Assembly: GCA_008933995.1 (NCBI GenBank)
Contig: WARS01000016.1
Span: 8,387,848 to 8,451,847 of the forward strand
Source of the DNA: Datnioides undecimradiatus
Taxonomy: Eukaryota; Chordata; Actinopteri; Lobotiformes; Datnioididae
Direction: 5' to 3'
Length of the DNA stretch: 64,000 bases
The notes below the pieces were generated by a model. The model worked only from the letters and a program-made list of their open reading frames with translations. It did no database searches and had not been told where the DNA came from. The position numbers were made by a program, and so were the translations under genes. Shown piece after piece: positions 49,201-61,189 of the stretch. Each line of letters starts with the position of its first letter. Positions within the stretch are counted from its first letter, which is position 1.

Positions 49201-50579
49201 ACATCCTTTGTCAGCTGAGACTCTGTATATGTTTCATATTTCAAGCCCTTATCAACAGGTTTTCCTTCTTGGCTCTTCTTGTTGTTAGTTTCTTAAAGCC
49301 CAGAGCTCAGTGCTCTGCGTTTCCCTCACAGTCCTGCCAGTCATGCTGCCTCCACTTTGTCCAGTCAAGCCTACCGCTGTGCCTCTCAGTACCCCCCTGG
49401 ACATCACTCTGAACCTGCTTGCTCAGCCCCTCGCTGCCCTGCTTAAGCCCAACCAGACAAATATAGGTATTATTTCCCAGAAGTATTTCCTCCTTCAGCT
49501 GTGTTTTTACAATAAAAGCCTGCGTCTGTATCTGTATTTGCTAGTTCTGCAGCCCTGACACAGGAACTGAGTAACAGTATCCCAGCTGCTGCAGCAGAAA
49601 CTCTGATCAGTCTTTTTCTTTCTTTTTAAACCCTTTTTTTTTTAATTGAACGGGGAGGTAAAACTAAGCAAGACATTATGAGGTGATCTGATTCATTTCG
49701 AGCCAGTTTGATTGAAACACATATAATGACGGCCATGTTTAAGTCCCTCTCACCATCTTCCAACATGTAACTTTTCAGGAAAGTGGCTTCAAGGGTGGGA
49801 GAAACAAAACGGACGTTGCTCTGATGATCCCCAGGACTGTGTCGCTTCCTACTGTCTACTTTTAACCGTTCTTGATTTGCTGATACCACCTGTTCATCAG
49901 CCCTTATGGTGCTGGTCTTGTATAATATGTACTGTTAAAATCTAAACCTCCAGTCTGTTCAATATTTATCCCATATTTCTGTCCTCTAAATGTCTGACCT
50001 GGACTACACTGATTTGTATGAAAGGTTGTCACTGGGGTTCTTGTTGGTCCCATGTTGTCATGGATGGTGGGCAAATCGGGCCCACGACAAACATTCGTCC
50101 CGTGGGCCTCCTGGAGGGTTCATCCGGCCATGCTGCAATGAAGAAGAAAAATCCATACACTCAGCAGAAGTAGCTAAAAATATCAGTAACCATGTTTAAT
50201 TATGAAATTACATTCTATAAGATATTTAGTTATAATATATTTACTTTTTTAAAATAATTTTGCAGAAGAACTGATATTAGGATTCTCCTTTACTACAAAA
50301 AACCCCTGCAATATTTATTTGTTTCTGGCTTTGGTCATTAAATCATTTGTTCGTTTACCAGATTAAAAAAAGGCTAAATTGCCAAAAAATCGTAGTTCTC
50401 GTCGACAAGACGATGAGCGTCAGGTCAACGAGTCTCACAGTCAGACAGAAATGGGGTTTTGAGCGTCAAGAAAGGAGGCATCCGTCAATTTCCCCGGTTG
50501 TAGCAGAGACACAAAGTGAGGGGGAAGCCCACAGAGTGAATTCACTTTTTGATTGATTACGGGGTTTCAGGAGTGCCAT

Positions 50580-51013
50580 AGGTGCTGTGGCGCCGTGTGT
50601 GTGTGTGTGTGTGTGTGGAAGCAGCTGCTCCCCTCCCTGACTTTATTCCTCCCTCATATTCAGTCCTGCAGTGGCGGATGGGCTCGCTGCTCCCGCCGGC
50701 AGGAGCGCAGACATCCGAGGAGCCTGCGAGTGTCAAAGCAAAGCCGACGGGAAACACAAAGAGCTTCTCCCAACAACAAATCCCTCTGTAGCTGAGAGAC
50801 TCAAAGGCGGATTAGAAAGCGCGTATACCATCTGGAAGCGATTCGGGAACAACTTTGCTCCTGTCTCTGTTTTTTTGTTTTTTTTTTGTTTGTTTGGGTT
50901 TTTTTTTTTTGGCGCAGATCTTCAGTCGGCACCTGGCTGCTTCTTCAACATCTCCAGGCTTCCAGCATCAAAAGAGGAACCACACGCGATAAAACATTTG
51001 CTTTTCTTAGAGG
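50580..51013 (+). other. Candidate 5' untranslated exon of the GPCR gene
   Basis: A locally GC-rich, unique stretch (about 50660-50840) is followed by exon-like sequence ending AGAGG|GTAAGA, a good donor at 51013/51014. It lies about 1.1 kb upstream of the receptor ATG on the same strand. Good acceptors before the ATG exist, for example TTTTCAG at about 51483 and TCTTCAG near 51968. No receptor coding sequence lies in it, so it would be 5' UTR. This is inference from splice signals and base composition. Confidence 0.3.
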
Positions 51014-52094
51014 GTAAGATTCTTTGCTTTTCTTTTTTTTTTTTTTTTTTTAACAAATAGCTTCTCATCTTTGTCTTTTATCCACTTACGTAGGATTAAA
51101 ACAGGCTGTGTCTTTGCGGGATGTGTTTGGTGTTCTCCAGTTTTCCACATTACAACTTCTGCTTTATTGATAACAATGATTTGATGTTGCAGGTGTGGAA
51201 CTGACTCGTTCATAAAAATAAAACTACACATGCAAAATAAGAATTATATGTGACATACAGTAGTGACATCCTGCTATCTGTAATTGATAAATGAATTATT
51301 GATATTGAAGCTGAGCTGCAAACATTTTTCCTTACCATGTCTCATGTATCTCCAATCTTCAAATGACAGTAAAATACCAAATAACTGACTCTTTTGTTGA
51401 CTGAATGTTGTTTTTTTTTAACTGGGACCAGCTCCAAACACACTCAATTAGATGTTAAAAGCTTTTCACTGGATTTCTTTTCAGGAATGTTTTATTTTGC
51501 TGTTGTTTGATCGGCTATAGCTGCAGATGGGATCAGCCTCTGATATACTTGATGTTTCTCTGAACAGATCTGATTGCAGCCTGTGATGGACTAAAGGTGT
51601 GAGGAAGACGAAGAGAGGAAGAAGAGGAGGAGGGAGGTCTGTGTGAGGTTTGCTTTCCTTGAAGGTGAGAAAGTCTATTAACAGTTGGTGGTGGATTATC
51701 AGGTTCAGACAGCGACTCCCTGAAGGAATGAATGTACATATGTTACATAAGGACTGCTCTGGGACCGGTACTGAGCAGCACCATGACTCCAGCTGACTCA
51801 TAGGATGTGACATAAGATAGGGGGACCATGATTTACACGTTTCTCCAAAGATTTTCATCCACACAGAGCAGAATGAGCTGCAGACCACAGGACAAGAACC
51901 TGCATGTTTCTGAGGAGGACTTCCTGCCTTTTTTTGGATTCTGATTTTGGTGTTTTGCTTTTCTTCAGTCATGTCAATGCATGGATTTTAATGAGGACCA
52001 AAGGAAACTGGTGCAGTGAGCCTTATAGTAGAGGGATTTTCATATCTCTTAGCCGCCTCTCTTGTTGTGGATTTAGTTGCGCCTGGAAAGCACC

Positions 52095-52972
52095 ATGGAT
52101 CTGTCCCAGGATCAGCTGTCAGACTGGAGCTCAGTCCAGTCCAGCTTCTCTCCACTGCTGCAGTACGATGGCTCTCAGGAAAGACTCAACCACACCTACA
52201 GCTTCCACAGCTCTCTAAGGCTGCCTTCCACTTTCAGCTCACCCACTGCCTCCCTCCATCAGCCTCTGCCCTCTCTGCTGCCCTCCTCCCTCATCTCCTC
52301 CCCTTTGTTCTCCACCACCTCGGCCTCATCGTTTCCACAAGCATCCACCTTTATCTACCAGTCAGTGTCCTCCACCTTTCCTTTGTCCCTGTCTACCTTT
52401 TCTTCTAATGACTTGGCAGACCTGGAGAGCATGCTGCTCTGGACTCTCCATGAGCCCAGCACAATCGCTCTAACCATCATGTACTGTCTGTCTTTCATTT
52501 TGGGATTTGTTGGGAATTTAATGTCCCTGCGTGTCCTCACCAACAGGCGAAGCCGGCGGCTGGCTGGCGTCAGTGCCACACGCAGTCTCCTGGTGAACCT
52601 GGCAGTGTGTGACTTGGCTGTGGTGTGCGTGTGCATGCCCATTACCCTGGGAAGTCATATCTACACAGCCTGGGTGTATGGTGACCTCTTGTGTCGGGCC
52701 GTGCCCTTCACGCAGGCTGTTTCAGTCTCAGCCAGTGTTTTAACACTGACAGTGATCAGTGTGAATCGCTACTACAGTGTTAGGTCACCATTGCGAGCTC
52801 GCTCCATGTTTACTCGCCATCGAATCCTCGCAACCGTTGCCGTAGTGTGGACAGTGTCTTCGATCATGTGCGCTCCCATTGCAGTGATGAACCGGCGACG
52901 GGAGATCAGCTTTGGGACGTTTGCCATCTTGGTCTGTCAGGAGGAGTGGCCTCAGCATCGCCTCAAACAGGG
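52095..52972 (+). CDS. GPCR coding exon 1 (N-tail to extracellular loop 2)
   Basis: It encodes residues 1-292 plus two bases of Gly293. The donor is CAGGG|GTAGGT at 52972/52973. Reading through meets TAG at 52974. A second GT at 52977 lies after that stop and would not restore a frame. Confidence 0.9.
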
Positions 52973-55113
52973 GTAGGTACTACAACAGAGGCTTGTATGA
53001 AAGTCTGTGATCTAATCTGTGCAGATCTTCCATGCTCGAACTCATGTTTAGATCTGTCTTGTCAGCTAACAAACCATGATGCAGCCTGAGGGTCCTGACA
53101 ACCTTGGTTTGTTCATGGTTACGTTCATACCGATCGCTCACCGGTGGTTTTTGTGGTGTCCAACTCTGTTGGCAATAATAGGCTGTTAGTGGCCAACTGA
53201 GCATGTGAAATAGGAGGAAGTGGTCTAAGTGAGAGAGCTCGCTGATTGGCTGTTCAGCCCAGTAAATTACAGATTTAACCCATTTTATGTGGTTTCTCTT
53301 TCTCTGTTGTTCTTTCTAAGAAAAAGACAAAATAGTGACAAGTGACAAAGCAATGTTAGACTTTACTGTGCACCATGCAACATTTTGCCAAACATATTTC
53401 AGAATATAATAATACTTATAATACTAATAAGGTTTTACAGTGATATAAAGATGTTGGCTGTGGTAGTTTCCTGAATATCTTTAGTTCTGTAGTCTTTGCA
53501 ATATATCTGTGAGCAATGTGGTTAAGCACAACATGTACTCGGTTGGTGTTTGCTGATGCTGGTTGTGTCGGGGGCTTTTCTCCGATTTGCATACAAGGAC
53601 CCATTTGCGATTCAGACCTCTGAGGTTTTGATTGCAGGCTTACTATGGAACACAGATTTAGTGACACTGTTATTCCTTTTTGATCCTTTTATCTTATGCT
53701 TTTTGAGAACTCTCCTGTTGTTTTCTCTAATTACGAGTTGTCAAACATCTCTTGACTTCGATTGTGCTCACGCTGTATTTTCATCCTTTTGGCTGATATG
53801 CCATCATTGTCTGTTCAATCACAAAGGTCTGCTGTAAGTGTAAGCAAATAGTGGTGATTATCCAGAGATACCCTTAAATCTAATTTTCTGTGGGGTTCTA
53901 ATACACTGCTGCTGGTTATAATGTTGCCATATTGATCCTGTTGATGAAAACAGCACCAAATTAAAAAGTATTGAAGGGAGTCCACTGTGCCTGTGATAAC
54001 TTTACTTCGATACATAAACATATTTTATTTAAAAACATTACAGATTTCACATTATAATAATGGATATAGTTTCAGAGGGGAATTAAATCAGTATGTTATT
54101 TTTAATTCTTCCACAGATACAATGTGCTGCTGTTTGTGATGCTCTACTGCCTGCCAGTGACCTTTAACCTCACCATAGGGTTCCTAACCGGGAGGCGACT
54201 TTGGGGAGGGAAGAAATCAACTTTCGCGGATCTTGATCCTCGCAGCCAAGCTCTGCATGTCTCGCGCCTCAAGACGCGGCAGAAGATCGCCAAGATGGTG
54301 GTGTGTCTAGTGCTACTGTTCGCAGTGTCGTGGCTGCCGCTCTACTTGGCTGACCTTTGGATTGACTGTGAGCAAAGGCCACCATCTTGGCTCCTGCAGA
54401 CACGGCCATTTGCCCAGTGGCTGGGCCTGACAAACTCCAGCCTTAACCCCATCTGTTACTGTTTCATAGGGGATCTGTATCGCTCGGCGAAGGTGATACG
54501 GACACGATACTACCAGAAAGTCGCTGCTCTCTTTGGCACTTCCTCGTTCTCCAGCTCAGCTGCTGTGGCGTCTCCCGTTGCAGTGATTACAGACACCAAA
54601 GTGACTGCTGCTGAGCATCACCATATCGCTGCTGCTGCTGTGGCAGCGTCAGCATCCATTGTTACAATTCCAAGGCTGTTGAGCTTGGCTAGAGGCCAGG
54701 GTCTAGGGCAGAAGGTTGGAGACAGTTCAGACAGCCGAGCGGGATCCGACCATAGCATCTCAGACTGGTGCCGGTCCAGTCCCAGTGTGTGTGACAGCTC
54801 CTTGTTCCCCTGCCAGCTCCACACGCTGCAGCACTCCATACAAAGATCAGACCTCCTGCCTACAAGAAGACACTCTGTGAATGAAAACACTGCACCATTA
54901 CCTTTACGAACTGAGTCTGTGGAAATAGACATGCTGCCTTTGAGGAGGCATTCAGGGGACAGAATATATGGTCTGTCAGCTGATAAGAGAGACATCATTA
55001 CCATGGGCAGAGACGCTCTCTGTTACACTGGAAAGCGCAGGAGCAAGACATCACAAACCTGCTCTCTGGTTGGGAACACGGAGACTGAAACAACCGACAT
55101 AACCAGTCTGTAA
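52095..55113 (+). CDS. Orphan-type class A (rhodopsin-like) peptide G-protein-coupled receptor, two coding exons, 624 aa
   Basis: Plasma-membrane seven-helix receptor. Exons 52095-52972 and 54117-55113 join across a GT/AG intron with a split glycine (GG|A). ATG 52095 has a strong Kozak context (ACCATGG) and an in-frame stop lies at 52074. Seen: Ser-rich N-tail of about 120 residues with NHT sequon at 32; TM1 with GFVGN (N141); TM2 LAVCDL (D173); TM3 Cys200 and NRY 224-226 in place of DRY; TM4 W252; loop-2 Cys281 in CQEEWP; TM5 P306; TM6 SWLP (W365, P367); TM7 NPICY 403-407; then a 215-residue Ser-rich C-tail. The TM6 segment AKMVVCLVLLFAVSWLPLYL resembles endothelin, bombesin and cholecystokinin receptors, so a peptide ligand is likely. 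I cannot name the ortholog. Confidence 0.9.
52973..54116 (+). other. GPCR intron (1144 nt)
   Basis: The intron interrupts the gene between extracellular loop 2 and TM5, phase 2. The stretch at about 53100-53290 (ACCGATCGCTCACCGGTGG, GCTGATTGGCTGTTCAGCC) looks like an interspersed repeat remnant. Nothing else is recognisable. Confidence 0.7.
54117..55113 (+). CDS. GPCR coding exon 2 (TM5 to C-terminus)
   Basis: The acceptor is TTCTTCCACAG|ATACAAT. It encodes TM5-TM7 and the whole cytoplasmic tail, ending in DITSL and TAA at 55111-55113. The tail contains an AEHHHIAAAAVAASAS run and two RRHS sites (543-546 and 569-572). Confidence 0.9.
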
Positions 55114-58100
55114 AACCTGCATATAATCTGTTGCATCAGCAGGGAGGCATTCTTTCTTTTTTGTCACACACAGCTCCTGATTCACAGTTTGCAGTTGACA
55201 GCGTGAGTTAATCCCTTGCAAAAGCCATTGTTTGTCTTGAGGCTAAACTGACCCGGTCTACACTCTCTGTCTTTCTCTCCGTAGTAGTCTCTTAGTATCA
55301 TCAAAAGCATGGTATGTGGAGCCGATGTTTGCACGGCGAAAACAGATTTTTTTAATGTAGGCAAAAGGAGCAATGAAGGAGTGAAGCCTCCAGGGAAAGA
55401 GTTGGAGTGTTTCGCCCCGAGCTAGAATGCCAGTTATCAGTAAGAGAGATGAATTGCAACTGTGTGCCATCACATGCAAGTCGTATCATAAGTGATTCAA
55501 CTGCTAGTCAAGGTTATCTGTCAAACATCTGTTTAAGACAATAACCAAGCTGGACGTAAACGTGTGATAGATTCTTTTGTTTCGATTTTTATTGCTTTGC
55601 AAATGGTTTTAATTGTATTTGCTGCTCACAGAAAAGGTCAAACCCACTGTCATAGTGCTGTGTATCACACACCAACATGATGTGTGTGCATACAGAGTTT
55701 CTGGCAGGTCTTTCAATGATAAAGTCGCCATCAGTGTCTGCAGTCTGTGAAAGAAATGTACAGTAGCAGTTGTGTGCAGTCATACAGGTCATTGACAGAG
55801 ATCTGCTGTATATGAAGCAGAAAGTGAAAACTCAGAAAGCAGTGAATGGTTTGGTTTGCGACATAATGATCTTGCTGTCAGGTGTGAAATGACTTTTCAG
55901 GATTGTCCTCGACATCTGACATGAGTCCAAAACAAGCAGGGTTACTTTACTCAGTGGAAATTTAAAAGTTCAGTTCTCCCAAATAACCAAGCGGCAAAAA
56001 AATCCAACATATATTATATACATATATTAATATATATATAATCATCAATTCTCCAACTTTATTGATTGACATTGCAGTGTGCTGTGGCACTAGGGGTCTC
56101 TAATTCAAAACAATGACAAAAGATCTAGTTTGATGAAGTAGTGAGGGAGTTGTTGTCTTGCTGTAAAACAAGTACAATTGCAGATGAAAATTCATCTAGT
56201 GTGGCTCAAGCAGAAACATCATGGATGAAAATTTTATCCATGCTACGTTTTTCCGTCGTGTTTGCAGGCCTTCTTCCTCTCTCTGACTTATCAGCTGGTG
56301 CCCCACCGGAAATTATAGCCACTAGGGATGTAAAGGGGATCTGACACCTTTAAATGAAATGACAGATTTTACTGGTTTTGAAAATTGTTGGAAACATTAA
56401 ACGATCACTTAACCACAGAATTTAACAAAATATATGACATGAAGTCTGCTCGTTTTTAGCCATTTTATTGTGCAAATGTTGCATATTATAACATCAGTAG
56501 TTTCTTTACTGAAAATGAGAGGGGGCAAAGATATCGACACACCATCAATGTCTGGATACGACTAAAGGTCAAAGAAAATGTTGGTTATTTGTAGTGAGCT
56601 GACCCTTAAAAAATGTGCTTTTTCTTTTTTTTTTCCACAAACATCACTCAGATTGTACTGTGAATAGCTACACAGAAATACAACAGTATCATTTTTAATA
56701 TTTGATGACAGGAGAGTTTTGGCCCAATCAGAGACACTGCCTGTTAAACCAGCACATGCCTTGTTGAGTAAAGGACTGAAACAGCGTGCCGAAATAGCTT
56801 TAAAGGTTAAAGAAATGAAACACACACACACACACACACACACACGTACACAGATGCATGCACATGGGCAACAAAATCTAATCTACCCTCAGGCTGCTTC
56901 CAGTTGTGTGCAAGACAGAGGTGGTGAATAGCATGAACTGCTGTGACATCAAGCTGCTAATCACACTTGTCCTTGCAGCAAAACTGAAGTGGTGCGACAC
57001 TCAAGGCATCAAACTGTGTTGTAACTGTCCTATTTATGTCATTGGAAAAGGTTGCTTTGTACCTTAGAGAATCTCAATGCCATTATGCCGTGACTGTGTC
57101 TTTCATCTCTCCTCTTTACTTTCGTCTACCTCTCTCTCTCTCTTTCTCAGTTTTTGCACTGTGTTAATGGAGGGCATGTGTACTAAATAATGCGCATTTG
57201 GTGTTTCATTAAAAAAAAAAAAAAAAAAGCAGAAGAGTTTGTCTGTGGTCACCTGTAACTGAGACTGAAATGTCCCAGGATTTGCAACCAACTTCTCAGC
57301 GCCTTCACCAGAGTTGTTCTGAAAAGAACTTCAGTCTGAAGATTGTATAAGTTGTCTTTAGCTAATAGGGATGTAATAAATGGTGGGAGGCCTGGAATAG
57401 ACAGATAAAAGGTCTGCACAGTTCTTGGATCCTTTGTCCAATCTTCTCTTGTTCCCTCAGGCTTGATTAAATCTTAATGGGATCTGAATTTAGTTATGAG
57501 TAGCTCTCGTTCCTTTATCAAATGAGCTACAAAGACGTTGAAGGAGGGAGCGACTCAAAGACAGTCTCATCAAACTTGAAATGGACATCCCTCCACCACA
57601 AATTTCATTAGTGGTTGTAGAGCAAACCGGGCATGCTAATTTCACTTTTTCATCATGTAGAAAAGTTAGCATGTACATTTCAGACTTTGAAACCGCTTTG
57701 GGTGAAGGTTTGTGAAGTTCAGGTTTATATGCTGGCAGTTTGGTCCAACAACTGCTAAATCCCCTGGTCAAAGTTAACTTCTAAACGTATTTCACTGTTC
57801 ACTGTTTCACTCTTATGTGTATCCTGAAGCCCTAATAAGTGGTTTCAAATGCTTCAGTGCTTGTTTTTTTGCATAAAGATGAAAGTTATACATCTAATTT
57901 CTTTTAATATATGAAACGTGTGTAGATTGCAACCCTGCTTGCTACAGTAGCTCCTGGTCTTCTTCTTCCCTGCGGTTTAACTTGTGCAATATTGCTCTGA
58001 GCTTTACCACAACATGTCTTTCAGTGGAAGAGTATGAAGCCATTGGCTGCAATGTGTATTTACTCCCCAAAACCCTACAAAGTGCCTTTAACAAGTCTTT

Positions 58101-58600
58101 AACTTCATAGATCGGTTATGAGTTCTGAAAACATAATATGAATGTTGTGATATGACACCAAGTATGGCCTGTGATTGATTGGTAATATGAATATAATAGA
58201 TAAAATGATATGGAATTATTTTTTAAGAAGAATTTCTCTCAGGCTAAAACATGCAACCTGAGTCTAAAGAGTCTAAAGCAGCTGTGACTCTACCAACAGC
58301 TGTGTTGTATGATATAGTAATTATCTGGACATGTGTACAAAAGCAGAGTGTAAACTTAATTCTGGATCAGTATGGCTGGAGGAAAATATCAAAGTCACTT
58401 AAAAAGTAAATTTCTTATATGGGCACAGATGGCAGGAACTTCAGTCTCAAAGAAATGAAGTCATGTCATCAGCTGAGTCATTCTCCACCGCACTCTTAAG
58501 AAGTGGGTGACCAGAAAGTCCTTCAAATTAAGTCCTGAACGATAACTAGAAGGGTTTTCTGATTGGATGCCCACCTCGGCAGGAGGACATACTTTGTTAG
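55114..58600. other. GPCR 3' region and gene-free sequence
   Basis: No coding exon is recognised. No strong canonical poly(A) site was seen close to the receptor stop, so the UTR end is undefined. It holds a CA repeat (56820-56845) and a poly(A) run (57211-57229) directly after an ATTAAA, which may mark an old retroposed 3' end. Confidence 0.45.
56820..56845. repeat. (CA)n microsatellite
   Basis: About 13 perfect units. Confidence 0.9.
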
Positions 58601-58624
58601 TTTGAAAAGTCAACACGTCCGATA

Positions 58625-58739
58625 AGAGCGAGCGATGATGAAGTGTGTAGAGTGTCAGAGAGAACTCGGGAGGCTCAGAGCTGCGGACCAGGAGCTCAGC
58701 TTGTGTGCATCATCCTGGGCTCAGGCTTCCCTGTGAATA
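58625..58739 (+). other. Candidate non-coding first exon of a gene to the right
   Basis: Exon-like unique sequence ends TGTGAATA|GTAAGTCAC, a near-perfect donor at 58739/58740. A short open frame (ATGATGAAGTGTGTAGAG) starts at 58636 and stops before the donor, so any role would be 5' UTR. There is no confirming downstream coding exon in the window. Confidence 0.2.
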
Positions 58740-58969
58740 GTAAGTCACATTCAGCCTCCTCCCTCTTCTTCTGTGTGTGTGTGTGTTGGTTGTCATAAGG
58801 ATGTAGACTTTCAGGGTTTTTTTTGCCATGACTGTAATGCCACTATGGCAATGTTACACTACTTTATTCCAATGTAAACATTAGTTGTTTTGAGCCATTT
58901 TCTGACTTATCTGTTTTTTATTGTTGGCTTGAACATCTCTATGATGGATGACAACATTTTCATCAACAG

Positions 58970-59130
58970 TGCATTAAATGTCACTCAGTGGCTTAATGAG
59001 TTTAGAGAATGATATGAAGGTTGGTTTTCACATTCACCAGATCTCAACCCAATTGAACATCTATGTGAAGCAAATGAAATCTTTTGGATGGATGGTGTTT
59101 ATCGCTCCAGTGCAATGTCAGAGAAATGAC
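58970..59130 (+). mobile_element. Fossil of a Tc1/mariner-type transposase
   Basis: From 59031 the plus frame reads HSPDLNPIEHL, the hallmark block near the last acidic residue of the Tc1 DDE catalytic triad. It continues open through MDGVYRSSAMSEK to TGA at about 59127. Upstream, NEFREND-like sequence is in another frame and hits a stop, so the element is frameshifted and truncated. No terminal repeats were found. Confidence 0.65.
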
Positions 59131-59498
59131 CACTGCGCTGAATGACACTGATGTTCTTAGCGATGTTGGGTCAGAAGTATAGATAGCTGTTTTTGTAATG
59201 TAGCTCAGCTCTAGATGCTGCTGATACACTCATTGTCTTCTTGCTTTTCTCCAGCACACTGTCCCAATATCAAGGTACTTGATTCCACTTGTGCCTCCCT
59301 CTACTCCCTTTTCATCTCATATTGTCCTTCTGTCCACAAAATATACGAGACAAAGGGTTTGATTGATTAAATTTTAGAATGCCAGTTTCCAATTGCATGT
59401 AATGTATAACCTGAGCTCACTGCAGACATCCTCGCTGGTGAGTTGTCATCTGATTCTTGAGGCACTCACGAGGATGTGACGAGTACACTCACTCGCAA

Positions 59499-59535
59499 AC
59501 ACACACACACACACACACACACGCACGCACACACA
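59499..59535. repeat. (CA)n microsatellite
   Basis: About 18 units with two CG interruptions. Confidence 0.9.
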
Positions 59536-60950
59536 AAAGAAAAAGCACATACACAATTTCATTCCACAATTTCAGATATCCCCAGGACTCATGATGAGGC
59601 ACTTCAACCCATGATTGCTTTCATTTCTTCAGACATCCAACCATTTTCATTCACTCAGATCTTTTCACCACATCCTCTCGTCGCTGTGTAGTTTTCTTTC
59701 TTTACTCACTCTCCTGTTCCCACCCTTTTTCTCTGTCTCTCTCCCTCTTTTTTTGTTTTTGTGACTGTGCTGGTCATCATTCTTATTGCATCATTGAGCC
59801 CCCTGTGTCAGAAAGTTGTGCTAACAATAGCCTGTTTTTCTCTCCCTACCCCTTCCTTCATTACCATCTCCATATTTCCGTTTTTGGCAACAAGACAAGG
59901 TCCATTTAACACTAGAGAGCATAGCTGGAGGGGTGCAATGCATACTCGAGGCACAGAAACAGTGAAGTAAAAATGCTGTGAAATAATATATGATAATATG
60001 ATGAAATGGCCTCTGTTGCAAAGCCAGAAACACCACTTTATATTTTATTGACAAGGTTGATTACAGAGGGGATTTCTTTCTACAGAAAGAACGTGCTGCT
60101 GTTGACAAAATGTCAAATTGCCCATAGTTAAAAAATTAAACATTGGTAGCAGACTGTGAAATGATGTCTCTCCACAAAGGGTTCGCAGTGTGTTAATGCT
60201 ACACCCAACCCTCTCCTCCTCTTCCTCTTGCTCACAAACTCTGGCAGAAGGTTTTTCTTCCCAAATGATATGAGACCTACGTCAAAAGTATTTTGGTTTA
60301 GGGGGAGTGCAGAAAGCGATAAGTCTGTCCGACAGCAGAAATCTTGACAAGGGGGAAAGGCACACGTGTAGCCAATAAAATGAATGCTGGCTCAGTTACA
60401 ATCACTGTCAGTAAGCCATGGCAGTGACAGCATGAACAATAACAAGACCTTGAAACTGAAGGAGCGAGATTGTTATTTATTTATACCTGTGATTTTCTTA
60501 CTGTCATGTGTCAGACATAGCCATCTCACATGCTGTCAATGTGGAAATTTGTCCGGTTCTCAGGTTGGAGGCATGAGAGCTGTTTTAAATTTTCCTACAA
60601 TAACAGAGTCAATTTGCCATGTGACAGGCTCAGTAGAAATCTGATATTGCACAGTGTTTAAACAATAGGCTGTCCAGTCTGTACTATATATAATAGACAA
60701 TACAATGGCATCATATATGCACCTACAGTCCAGAAAAACATCTGCACCATTACAGCGTCTGACAGCAGGATCTGCATTACACAGATGTATACTCTTTCCA
60801 CTCATTGTTTTGGGGGCATTTTATGCCACTATTAGTGATGAGACAGAGATATGATGAATGACGTGCCGCAAAAGTCCTTGGCCGGACTCAAACAGGAGAT
60901 GTCGTGGTTTATGGTCAGCATCAGCGTGGTGCTCACTTACATGTGTTGAG

Positions 60951-61185
60951 TCGGGCCGCAACTGATGTTTATTTTCTTCCATAATCTACTGATTTTTTTT
61001 CTTTCACTGAACTGTTGTGTTAGACATCAAAACATTGTGAAATAGGCCAGTCACAGTTCTTGAGATTATAACTGACTTCTCAAATAGCTCCTCTGACGTC
61101 TGACAAACAGCCAGACAATAGTTGCTGATTAATTTTCTGTCACTAGAACGATTGACAATTTGTTTCAATTCTACACTTTAGTGTC
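60951..61185. mobile_element. MITE-like element, family B copy 2 (diverged)
   Basis: It begins TCGGGCCGCAACTGATGTTT and contains CAATAGTTGCTGATTAATTT near 61120, then GAACGATTGACAATTTG. This is collinear with the reverse of 17386-17650. The right terminus is degraded. Confidence 0.5.
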
Positions 61186-61189
61186 AAAA

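Larger units (their letters stand above)
28700..50580. other. Gene-free stretch upstream of the GPCR, part 2
   Basis: About 22 kb with no recognisable coding exon on either strand. It contains microsatellites (32702-32749 CA, 34601-34632 TG, 34738-34790 TC, 42060-42081 TATC), a family A repeat copy, a CAGGGGGCGAC-type repeat, a LINE relic and a short perfect hairpin (46269-46299). Distal regulatory elements could be here, but none can be identified from one sequence. Confidence 0.45.

Noticed and set aside
49110-49558. Overlapping plus ORFs with Pro/Leu-rich peptides
   Set aside because: Considered as an exon, but there is no splice pair or family match; more like degenerate repeat or chance.
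51481-51972. 163-aa minus-strand ORF upstream of the GPCR
   Set aside because: Low-complexity Ser/Pro-rich translation of a GA/CT-rich stretch; no known motif. Probably a chance frame in the receptor 5' region.
52977-52978. Alternative GT donor four nt after the chosen GPCR donor
   Set aside because: It lies after the in-frame TAG at 52974-52976 and would end the protein before TM5. The donor at 52973 restores a full seven-helix receptor.
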